Of a stretch of DNA of 64,000 nt, positions 22,501 through 32,799 are shown piece by piece; the first letter of the stretch is position 1, and the number at the start of each line of letters is the position of its first letter. Position numbers and translations under genes: made by a program. The DNA lies in assembly GCF_027744825.2 (NCBI RefSeq), contig NC_071334.1:37293937-37357936 (forward strand), given 5' to 3'. The notes below the pieces were generated by a model, which saw nothing but the letters and a program-made list of their open reading frames with translations, did not search any database and was not told the origin of the DNA. The stretch comes from Synchiropus splendidus. Its lineage: Eukaryota > Chordata > Actinopteri > Syngnathiformes > Callionymidae.

Positions 22501-25500
22501 GTTTAAGTGGCTTAATATGATGGAAGGAGATGGAGGAGGGGAATTCTGGTCTTATCTTCCCAGACCAGGGGTTGTAAACTGTGGGAAAAAAAATATATAT
22601 ATAGTGAGGGAACGATGAATATGATGCTGCAGTAAGATTCAATCTGCGATATCAGCATCCAATTCGTAATAAGGTGAAGTATTGTACCTGAAGAGCATGC
22701 ACCTGATCAGACCTCGAGGTGCCTGGTCGGGGCTCCACAGAGGATGGAATGGGCCATGGAGTTTGCTGACTCCTCCACAAGATAAGCTCTGGCAAAGGTG
22801 GAGACTGAAGACCATGAAGCTGTGGAACATGTCTCTTCCATCGGCACTCCATGTGGCAGGGCTGCACAGGTAGAGTGGCCCACTAACTCGTAAGCCAGGC
22901 AGATGGCTGACCTTGGACAGGAAGAAAGACTTATATATCATATCATAACATATCACCCTTTTTAAGTAGCAATCCAGCGCCCTCACTGGACACAGAGTGT
23001 GCAGGGCCTGTGATGCATCCTCATGTGGAGGTGGCATGAAGGCTCTCACAAACTGATGCATCTGTAGGAGGAAGAGTTAACTTTGGGTTGGAAGGCTGGA
23101 TTGGAACAGAGGGTGACTGGGGAGCCATCAATGCCAAAACATATACAGTCAGAGTTGGCAGACAGGGCATGTAGGTCGCTGACCCTCTTAGCCATTGTTA
23201 CTGCCAGTAGTAGTGATGTTTTAAATGACAGAACGTGCAGGGAGGCCTGGTCCAAAGGCTAGCAAGGTGCCCCAGTCAGGGCATCCAAAACTACCTGGAG
23301 CTCCCACTGAGGGTACAGCGGTCCCAACGGGGGACAGAGTCTGCGAGCTCCCTTCAGGAAGCGTGCCACTAGCAGGTTTCTGTAGATTGACGTCTGACCC
23401 ACGAACTCACTTTTTGCTGAAATAGCAGCTAGAAAGACCCTGATTGTGGATACGCTCTACCTCTGTCCAAAAGGAACTGTAAAACGGACAGGAGCTCAGG
23501 GATGGAAAAAATGTCAGAACAGCGCAGGCAATAGTCCGGATTTCTTCCAGTTGTGGGCAGACAACATGCGGTCGTGCCCTGTGTCATCCAACGGCAGCAG
23601 GCAGTTAGTGAAGTGTTCATGAGCACACTGAATGAGAATAGCTATTATTTTGCCCCTTATCACCGCCTTGAGTGTATCCCATAATAAAGATGGGTTCACC
23701 TCCTCTTGATCATTAAGTTCCAAATAGGTTTCAATTTCTACTCTTAGTTTATTTTTGATACCAGGATTATTTAAAATGTTTGTGTCTCCATAATGTAGAT
23801 CTACTTGTTTTACCCAAGTGGACTGACATGTAGCCAGGTCCATGATCTGAAATGCTACTGGGGCCTATTTCACAGTACTCTACTTTCTCCATGTCTCTTT
23901 TAAACAGAAACAGAAAAATAATCAATGCGAGAATAGACATTGTGAGCTGCTGAGTAATGTGTATAATCATGGCTTGTTGGATTTATCTCTCTAAATGCGT
24001 CCACAATCCCCACTTCCTGCATAATATCAACTTGTTGATATTTTTTGAGTCTGATTTGCCATTAGATGAATCAATTTTAGGATTTAGGCAGATATTGACG
24101 TCTCCACCACACAACAAAGTCCCTTGGCTCTTTGTGGACAATATTTCAAGCACGCGTTTGTAAAAGGACCAGGCAGATACATGTTAAGAAAACTCACCAA
24201 ACTATCTTGAATTTTACCTGTAATCATAATGAATCTACCTTCGTTATCTTTTAATTTTGATATGTGTTGATATCCTACGGCACCAGATATAAGAATTGCC
24301 ACTCCTCTCCTTCTGCCCAAACTGTGAGATGCAGAAAAAACAACAGCAAGAGAACTAACAACAATAAACAAACAAACAAACTTGACTCCCTAGGGAGGGG
24401 TCTCCAAACTTGACCCTGATGAGTTACATAAGGTGACTGGAAGGGAAAGCGCCCTCTCCTGTATCTTAACCTCCTCTAATCATCCTTTTAATGTCAATAT
24501 AAATGAATCTGTGTCACTCTTATCTGTCTCTTCATCGGCGGTGGTCTCTCAGTTGTCAGGTGGAGCTGATGAAGATCTCCTAAAGGCTCAGAGTTTCTCC
24601 CTGGAGTTTGACTCCTGTCCAGGAAGTGTAATCCTCGTAGCTCGACTTTTGTCTCCTTTAGACCACGACAGTCGCTGTAGCTGCTCCACCATCGTCTCTG
24701 GACGTCTGACACGTTCAACGATATACCCTCTTTTCAACATGTCTTCTGTCGCTTCCTCGACTGTACCATAGATTTTAGTTCCTTCTTTGCATCTCACATG
24801 GAGATGATCCGGGAAGAGGGTTTCAAACGGACCTTAATTCTCCTTCAAAACTTTGCGAGTCACTGCACGTTGTTGGTGAGAGTGTAGTCGTGATCCAAGT
24901 TTATATGGCTAGAATTCCAGGTGAATCCTTTTCTCTGCCATGCCTTGCGGAGTATCGTATCATTCATTGAGAAGCACAGAAACTTGACGATGATTGAATG
25001 TGGGTGAGCCCCATTCGGCGGAGGCGGTCCAGCTGAGCGGTGCGCTCTTTCGATCCTCAAGTCCAGCATGTCTTCCGCCAACTCGAGACCCTCTCGTAGC
25101 TGGTTCTCCACAAATGTTGTCATCAAAGACTACTCCTTCTCAGTCCCCCCAGCCATAAATCCAAATATTGTCCCGCCTGGAACAACTCTCTAATTCAGCA
25201 CTTTCTCCTCTAGTTTTAGCATCTCCGTGACTACTTTCTCCGTGTTCTGTAGCCTCTCCTCCGCTTTTACGATCCTCCCCTCCGCTTCTTCCAGTCGAGA
25301 ATTCACCCTCACAAGTTCCTCTTTGAAGGCTTCAAATTGAGTTTTACTTTCTTGGCAAAACCCTCTCAGTTCATGAAGAGTTATTTCCAAATCGGCCATC
25401 TTTGCTTTAGCCACCGGCTACTCCCGTCGCTGTAGGTGTTGCTGTTGTCGGCTGACACTCTCAACCGGTCAAATTCAAGGATATGTTACCCCTCTTCTTG

Positions 25501-25592
25501 TCAAACTCGGCTTTTGATATTCCTTCAGCATTTATCGGGTTATTTCTAAATTACACTCCATCGCCTTGGTGTTCACACCGGAAGTCCCAGAT
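19507..25592 (-). mobile_element. L1-clade LINE inserted in a DIRS gag, itself interrupted
   Basis: Read right to left. 25414-25190 encodes a coiled-coil ORF1 start (LEEAEGRIVKAEERLQNTEK). 25126-24590 is the ORF1 RNA-binding region (MLDLRIERAHRS, then MLKRGYIVERV). 24371-24084 is endonuclease (RRGVAILISGAVGYQHISKL). 23843-23640 is the linker (LLWDTLKAVIRGKIIAIL). 21800-20730 is reverse transcriptase, with an intact FADD box at 20738-20749. 20510-19926 is the C-terminal region (PWLQDYFHAAQLRPLI). The 3' A tail appears as the T run from 19515. Flanks ccctcagat (19507) and tcccagat (25585) look like an imperfect target duplication. Stops and frameshifts make it inactive. Confidence 0.85.
21835..23633 (-). 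mobile_element. DIRS-type tyrosine-recombinase piece inside the L1
   Basis: On the minus strand 23530 down to 22640 reads ELLSVLQFLLDRGRAY, LSFKTSLLLAVTMAKRVSDL, VTLCSNPAFQPKVNSSSYR and LHTLCPVRALDCYLKRV. This is the core layout of DIRS tyrosine recombinases, which integrate the circular cDNA. No reverse transcriptase or gag is present, only the recombinase and about 0.8 kb of terminal sequence. L1 linker and L1 reverse transcriptase sequence lie immediately to either side. Stops interrupt it. Confidence 0.8.
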
Positions 25593-26150
25593 CAATAACT
25601 CTTTTAAAAGATATATCCTGTCTTCAGGTAATTTTGACGTGTGTGTCTCAACTTTCGGATTCCCCTTTACGGGCCCTTTGGTACTTGGTCCTGAGGGACG
25701 GTCTTGTTCGACTGCTCGGAGCCTAGCTAAGAAAGCTAAGCTAATGCAGGCTCTTTCTACAGGCAGCCATATTGCACCGCCCGGGGAGGTCCAGTTCAGC
25801 TGCTCCAAACACTCAGGGGAGTACGGTGTCACATGGAAGACTCCGTGTCCCAGCAACCCTAATGCCAGCTCCCTCGATCGGCGGCCATATTGCACTGCTC
25901 ACGTTGGGGAAGCCCAGTTCAGCGCTCAGATGGGTATGGTGTCAAGTGGAGGACTCTTTTCTCTTGCTGGGACTCTTGCTGGGACATCTCCCAGCAACCC
26001 TCGCTAATGACGTCATTGCTGTTGCCGGAAATACGCGCTTGAAGGTGGTTTCGTTTGTGTACATCTCCTGGTTCGGTGACGCCTTCAGTGTTTGGGCTTT
26101 CTACTTTCTTTTGATCTCCCGGGTTCAGTGACGCCTTCTGTTTGTATTCT
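25585..26150 (+). pseudogene. DIRS-type gag, right part (continues 18690-19515)
   Basis: From 25591 the frame reads NNSFKRYILSSGNFDVCVST and TGPLVLGPEGRSC. This is equivalent to NKPFKRYMKTGYISCLQGML and TGPLVPGPEGQSR of the minus-strand copy at 38.1-37.98 kb. After a tandem-duplicated insert (about 25760-25990), homology resumes with 'gctgttgccggaaatacgcg'. It is the other half of the gag interrupted by the L1. Confidence 0.7.
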
Positions 26151-27170
26151 TCAACCTTTTTTTTGTAATTATGTAGTGTTTTGTAGTGCTTCTGTTGGTT
26201 GGGGTTGCCTGGGATCATGATGCAATTTTCATACATTAAGAGCGTACATTTACATCAAAAGGATACTTTTACTGCAGGGAAAAAAATATTTCCAAAAACA
26301 AACGAATATCAACAATTGCTGATATCCTTAAACTAAATTATTACATTTTGAAAGAGATAAATCTAATCTTGATGTAATATATTCTGAGGATTTTATTTCG
26401 GCGGGTCCTAAGACTTATGCCTACAGGAAACACGGATTCTTAAAAAAGCAATAGGGTGGATTTGTTGCCCTTGTTAGCGGCTGCTGTTCCGATAATCAAA
26501 AATGTAATAGAAGGGCTTGTAAAGAAGATTAATTGAATGAGAAGATGAGGTCCATACCAAATGATTCTCAGTTAAACTGAGAAGATTGAAAAGTTTGATG
26601 CTCTAATGCAGAGATTTTTGACCTTTACTAAACAGGACCTCAAAGACCAAAGGAGAGTAACTCTGACTTTACAGCAAGACAGAATCAACAAGCTCATGTT
26701 GAAAGTGTTCTAAAAACCCTGTCTATAACAGATGACTTGGGTAAGGATATTCTAAATAGGCTTCTGTCAGAAGCTTGAAGAAATGCTGAATACATTATCT
26801 AGAAGTAATCCAAAAAGGGTGTGGTGATGGTTGGAATAGGAATGGTGAATTTATATATGAAGGAAATGCTGTAAAAGGTTCTCACATGATTGATATATTC
26901 AAGTACCTTTTTCCTTTTGGTTTGAAATGGGGAGGTCCGTAAACTTCTTTGAAGCTAATTTACATCAAAGTTTTGCCTGATAGCGTGATGTCAGTAATGA
27001 CTTGGTGTTATTGGGTTATTATAAATTGTGTTACTAAAACGTCTCCCCTCAATCTAACGTTTAGTTTTAATAATGTCATGTCTTTGCCCATGCTTTCATT
27101 TTGTTGTTCCCTGTTTCGTTTCCGTTTCCTTTGTTTTCCCCAGCTTAATGGCCATGCAGCTGGTGCTCGT
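26151..27170. other. Unassigned, probably degraded repeat
   Basis: No open frame beyond 82 codons. A short plus-strand reading near 26405-26460 (KTYAYRKHGFLKKAIG) may be transposon-derived but was not placed. Confidence 0.3.
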
Positions 27171-27179
27171 TTTCCTCAT

Positions 27180-28150
27180 CAACTCTCCAGGATATAAACA
27201 TCAGAGCCCCAATTTGTGACGCCAGATGGTTGATTTTCAACATACGGTAAACTCTCTTTCGATTCCTCGTTTTCCCTTGTTGCCCTGTTTCTAAAAGTTA
27301 CGTGTGTGCTTGATGCAGCAAAGGTTTGAATCAGGTCGACCAGCCTAGTAATAGTCAAAGAAAACGTTTCGCCTCCTAGCTTCGTCAGTTCTAATGAGCT
27401 GGGTTGGAGTTCAGGCTTATATCCGGCCAGATGAATGGGCAAAGGTGTTAATGGACAGGGGTGGAGCCAATCCAGTGTGATGGATGACAATGGTCTGCAT
27501 TATTCTAATGGGAATATTACGGTATTTACGGGTCCCCGCCCATTGGGGATGGGTATTGATGGGCCATTAATGCAAATGCTGAATGTAGCCCAGGTGGCAA
27601 TTGGCGCTATTCAGACGTACCACACTGTACAGATGTGAAGGACCTGTCCATGCCTAGATCAGTGGCTAAATCATAGGGAGGGTGTTTAGGACAGCATTGT
27701 ATGAAGCTGAAAGATGGTGTCTCAGTCCTCCACCTGTGTTTAGAGAGGGTTTTTCCACTTTGACAAAAATGGCCTCTTTTACTCCTCTTTCAAACCACCG
27801 GTCTTCTTTTGCCAAAATGCAGACATTGCTGTCCTCAAAAGAGTGTTTCTTGTCCTCTAGATGTAAATGGACTGCTGAATCTTGTCCAGATGAGTTGACT
27901 CTCCTCTGTTGGGCCATTCTTTTGTGGAGAGGTTGTTTAGTTTAGTTTAGTTCCAATGCAAAGGTCTGGGCACTCTTGGCTGCACTGGACTGCATAAACC
28001 ACATGTGTTTCTGTCTTAGGGTGTTGCATGGTTTGAACTGAACCCGGACTTCATGTTTGCTAAAGATTCTTCTGAGTTTCTCTTCCCTTCAAAAATGTGG
28101 CTACCCCAACTGGGCCTTTACCAAAACACCAAAAGGGAACACAAAGGACA
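27180..28150 (-). mobile_element. Penelope-like element 3' remnant (GIY-YIG region)
   Basis: From about 28130 down, a frame gives 'VQFKPCNTLRQKHMWFMQ'. 27917-27666 then reads MAQQRRVNSSGQDSAVHLHL, SFEDSNVCILAKEDRWFERG and GGGLRHHLSASYNAVLNTL. These blocks are the C-terminal endonuclease region of Penelope-like elements (RMAQHRR, RWFERGVKEAIY). 27490-27180 (SLELTKLGGETFSLTITRL) fits their 3' end. The GIY-YIG motif itself is lost and a stop lies before MAQQRR. Confidence 0.75.
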
Positions 28151-28164
28151 AAGAAAACAATGTC

Positions 28165-28380
28165 CAGTGCCGTAACTGCATTGTTATTCCCTACGTGGCC
28201 TGAGAAACTTTTATATGATTTCCCGAATCCAGGACGCCATCATGACCAGACATTACAAATGATAGATGTCCCTGTTTTCTTCCGAAGGAGACCAGGTCTG
28301 ACGTAGTTGGAAACTTGGCTGAACATTCTGTGTGTGCAAAAGTAACTATGATTGTTAAACTGACTGAGTCCAGCATGGGG
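28165..28380 (+). repeat. Uncharacterised repeat block, copy A
   Basis: About 200 bases match the reverse complement of 42905-43125: 'gatttcccgaatccaggacg' against gatttcccagaatcctggac; 'acattacaaatgatagatgt' against acattacagatgatagatat; 'ggaaacttggctgaacattc' against ggaaacttggctgaacatta; 'actgactgagtccagcatgg' against actgactgagtccagcacgg. Part is coding-like (HDQTLQMIDVP). The family is not recognised. Confidence 0.6.
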
Positions 28381-28389
28381 GAAAGCTGT

Positions 28390-31240
28390 TGTTTACATCT
28401 CCATTCTATGAAGCGTGGAATGCCTTCTGATCGGGCTTCGCTATTGGTAAACCTCTGTTTAGTCAGTGAGTAAAAAGAATCAACTTGCTGCCCAATCCAG
28501 TAGCAGAGGGCTCCGCCCCCTCCACTATAAGAGGGTATCCCCCCGGAAATCCCCCTTCAATTTTTCCTCCAAGCAGGAGGGGCCGGTGGGCAACGAGGTC
28601 AGAGGGCATCGCACGCTTCACAGAATGGATGTTACGTTCAGTAACCCCGCTTTCTATATCAGCGTGCTTAGCACTCTGCCCGGGCTTCGCTATTGGTGAA
28701 ACCGCCAAAGACTGGCGATGAATGTACCCCCACCAGTCACTTTTATGAGCCAGGATTGAGAATTTTCACCGCTTCTCGTTCCCTTCTCCCAAGTGACGGT
28801 AGTCCAAGTGGAGCTGAGAAGGGAGGAGTATGGTAGGCATAGAACCATGTCAACCAGGGTTCACACCCGAGGCTCTATGTGACCTCCAAAATGCTGTGAC
28901 CAGGAGGTGTGACCTTTTTCTTGTCTTATGTCCTGGTCTGAGCTGAAAGTGTAGGCAACATTTGGCAAAAGGAGCACCCTGCCAACCACTGGACGTGGCT
29001 TAGTGCAGGGGGTCACAATAAAGTCGTTGAGGTCGCTGAGATCCGAAATCGGTCTCCAGCCGCCCGACTTCTAGGGGACCAGAAAGTAATGAGAGTAAAA
29101 ACCCGTCATCTTATTCTGTGGGGAGACTGGTTCTATTACTCCTTTTCTGAGCAGCCTACAAACCTCTTCCAGGAGACAAGTGACCTTTATGGGATTCTCC
29201 AGCTGGGTCCTTAAAACTCCTTTGAACTGTGGGGGTTGACACTTGAACTGGATTGCATAGCCCACCTTCAGTCGTTTTATCTATCTGGATAAAGCTGGGC
29301 TCTGCTCCTCCCATATCTGTTTGAAGTTCAACAGAGGCAGGGCTCTGGACGGAGTCTCCATCATCAACCTGTCCACACGATTCCACCGTGGAGAGTCCTG
29401 CTGGAAAGGGCGTCTGCCTATCGAGTATATTCACAGTGCCAGGATAACCCGTAGATTCACATGGATGTGAAGAAAAGATCACTCACCACTTGCCGTGTGT
29501 CATGGTGAAACGGACTGAGGTGCGCCGGGTTTAGCTCGGTAAGTTGCAGACTCATTCGTCCTGCAAAAACATATCTCTAGCGCGTGCAGCCGAAGCTGAT
29601 GCGTGTTGAGCCGTGAGACGAGGCATGCTGGGTTAGACTTGAGGCTCAACGGTAAGAAGAGCACTTCACTTGGGCGGTGAAGTCCTTGGGCAGAACCCTG
29701 GCACTGCCAGAGCCAGGGGATATATCTGCCTCCGCTGAGCGGGCGCAGCTCCAACCATGGATAGACTGGTGCTCTGCGCGCTCTGTGCGCATGAGGTCGA
29801 ACTTTGACCAGACGCTTTCTCTGGAGCCTTTGGTCTGGACACTCTGATCGGTGGAAACCTATTCTATTACTATTACTATTGTTGACGCTGACTTTACTAA
29901 AGGAATCACTCAAACCATAATATTTGCGTTTTTTATTCAAAGAGAAATCCAATTTTCCAGCGCTGCGACCGCGTCCTCGGGAGCCTCTCTGGGTCTGGCA
30001 GCTCTGCTGGCGTCCCTTCCACTTCGCCTTTGCCCACCCTCTCGGTTCCTGGTCCTGATCCTGTCGCCGTTGATGGCCCAAGGTCCTGACGTCTCTGGTT
30101 CTTTCACCAAACGCTGACTATGTGACGCGTATGTCCGTGAACCTCCTTACCTGCCTGGATCCTCGTGTTCCTGGCTGGATGTGGGATCTGAGGCCCTTGG
30201 CGGCCTTATCAACAGTCTCCTGGCGGACCGCAAAAGTCTGAAAAGGGAATCGGTTAGTGGAGCTTTGGGGATGGTCTTTTTGTCTCTGTCAGACATGGAA
30301 GAATGAGACAGCCACAGATGACGGTGACCCACCTGTGCTGCCCACTGCACTCTGGTTCCCAGAATCATGAAAGCTTCTGCCATTCTGAGGTCCACATTGG
30401 CGGTGTTTTGGGGACACTTCTTCTGCCGTTAGGTAGGTCTTGTACACTGTCAGCCGGTACAGAGCTCCACACAGGAACGCCATGTTGCTGAAGAGTGCTC
30501 TTACCTGTGTGCTGCCCATAAAGGCTCTGTTAAATAGACCGGCGGTCATCCGATCACCTGGAGCTGGAAGACTACCGTCCCAGTCCGGTTTTGCCACACC
30601 CCTGGCATTAATGTGGCCCTCATCCCTTAGACGGTGGAGGGACCTTGCTCTTCAGCGAGATGCCTTCCACCATGCTGTACGGGATGTAACGCTTCGATGG
30701 GGGAGGCCACCTGAGGGGAGTTGCCACCTCCCGAACACCGATTGCCCAGATGTCAGTTAATTTGGGGCAAACCTGAGAACGAAACTTGGTTCTTTTTGCG
30801 TCGAGCAGGCACCCCATAGTCACCCCAGCGGTAAAGCAAGTTGGCCTGCAGGGCCCAGGTGCAGGCATTTCCCGCCCATAAGCTCAGCGCTGGCAAACAC
30901 GGAGGGCAGAACGCTAACCAGGTATTGGAGCGTTGGTTGCAGGGGGTCGGTCTCCTCCACGTCTATTTCCGCGTCACTGTGATCCTCCGGATCAGACTGG
31001 CCGAGATCACTGATCACTGGTACCTGATCGGGGTGCAGCCAAGGCAAATGCTGCCCAGCGAGCTTTTTCGGCCTGAGGCAGGTTTCGGGCTACGCAGGAT
31101 CTCATGTTGTGTTGGGCTCCCAGGCACAGGAAGCATTGATCATGAGGATCCGTACCAAAAAAGGAAGCACCACAATGGCATGACAGAGTGGTGTCAACTG
31201 CCATGATTCTTATCTCTTACTCACAAATACCACATGAGTG
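28390..31240 (-). mobile_element. DIRS-type retroelement: gag, reverse transcriptase start, terminal region
   Basis: Right to left: 31204-31007 encodes a Cys/His-rich start (CHCGASFFGTDPHDQCFLCL). 30597-30147 and 30081-29500 give helical and then basic gag-like sequence. 29265-29071 encodes MGYAIQFKCQPPQFKGVLRT and GVIEPVSPQNKMTGFYSHYF, followed after one stop by KSGGWRPISDLSDL. This is the DIRS reverse transcriptase start. The catalytic reverse transcriptase, RNase H and recombinase are missing. A terminal region follows (28400-28900, with 'cgggcttcgctattggt' twice, about 250 bp apart). Confidence 0.75.
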
Positions 31241-31589
31241 AGTCATGTGTGTCGGCTTGCTTGAGAGGAAAAAGAAGGGAGATTTCTGGGGCTCAGTGGT
31301 ATGATACAACATGCCAAAAGAATAAAATAGTTCATACAATTGTTGCTATTATTCTTATCTTAGAAAATATGTGTCTCATTTACCTAGTCTGTCCTTAATC
31401 TTTGCGTGTCATAATAATTGTAATGTGAATTTGTGTCTATATTATTATTGATTCTAGTGTAGACTCTTACTTTGCCTAATGCTTCAAGTATGTGTAGAAC
31501 TCATTTGAGAGATTCTGTCCCATTCATTATAAACTGATAGTTTGACTGTCAATTCAGTATTTTCAAATCACTGTCAAGTTTGAGTGCTT

Positions 31590-31790
31590 TTTATTTTATT
31601 TCTCCGTACACAACAGTCACTGGCATCTTGAGCTGGACTAGTGCGCATAGTCCCTCTCCATGTGGTGGCGTATTGACGTATTGAGCTCGATGTTTTTGTT
31701 CACACATCCAATAGCTATCTGCAATTGTGGTTGTCTGTTCTCGATAACAGTTGTCTAACCTAAATATTGTTTCTCTAGTTTTCCGCACTC
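31590..31790 (-). pseudogene. Possible endogenous-retrovirus env remnant
   Basis: A 65-codon minus-strand frame has TIADSYWMCEQKHR and then GEGLCALVQLKMPVTVV. The spacing, D-x-Y/F-W-x-C followed by a G-x-CA block, recalls the surface/transmembrane env border of fish endogenous retroviruses. Nothing else of a provirus is seen nearby, so it is a short broken relic at best. Confidence 0.35.
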
Positions 31791-32790
31791 ACATTGTTTC
31801 TACTCTTCTTTTAACCAAACTCCTCTTGGGATATTTTATCATGTATTTGGGTCAAAAACATGGATAAAAACAGGCATGTTTGCATTGTACTTAACTAAAC
31901 TGTTACTTAATGCAGTTTAGCAGACTGGACCGAGGGCGATCCTCGAATCCAATATGGTGAGTGTATAAGATTATGAGTGTATAAGATTATGAGTGTATAA
32001 GATTATGTGAGTGTATATGAGTGTATAAGATTCTTGTGTGACCTTAGCCCTATGATTATCCTCACGTTATGCACTCTCAGCTAAAACCATAAATCATATT
32101 CAAGGGATTAAAAACAGGGGTGCATTACAGAAATTACATTTGAATAATAACCATTCTAAAGGCGCCTGGAAATATTTATGGGTGTACAAAAATGAGGAGA
32201 GAGTTAAATAGTTTAGGTTAAAATGCGATCAAATGTTAGTCGATGAATATGAGCAGTGTTTAAGGTTCTTCATCCTAAATACTTCTAGGTCCAAAAAAAG
32301 ACCATTTATTTGACAATATGTGGTCATATTTCCTCAAGATGACTGCATCCTCATGTCTTATGACCTTACTCAGAAAGGTCATTATGAAATCCATGGCAAC
32401 AGCACCTCTCTGGGGAAGTCGTCCAGGGAATTTTCATCTTGCCAGCAGCCAGTCAGATTTTCTTTTCACCGCCACCCAGTGCAGCTGCTGGCTCTGCCTC
32501 TTCACTTTCAAGGAGCACCCTGGTCAAAACTTTCATCAGGTGGTTTGTAAGAGAAACGCTACTCACAACAGCTTTCTTCTAAATCATTTCTATGGGTCTC
32601 TTGTATATTTGCTGGTAATTCCTTGTTCTGCATATTCACAATTATCATGCATATCCACCCCACAACTGAGCCATATTTATGCTTGTTTTGCTAACGACCT
32701 GATGACACCAGCCCTATATTGAGTGGCGAAGGCTGGCCTCGAATTATAGTGTGTGTTATTTTGCTTATTTTTGTGTTTTGATGGATCATC
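31791..32790. other. No recognised gene; one 16-bp minisatellite
   Basis: Units gagtgtataagattat begin at 31959, 31975 and 31991, with a partial one from 32019. The remainder (32300-32720) has overlapping short open frames but no recognisable product. Confidence 0.5.
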
Positions 32791-32799
32791 CGCATGTTC

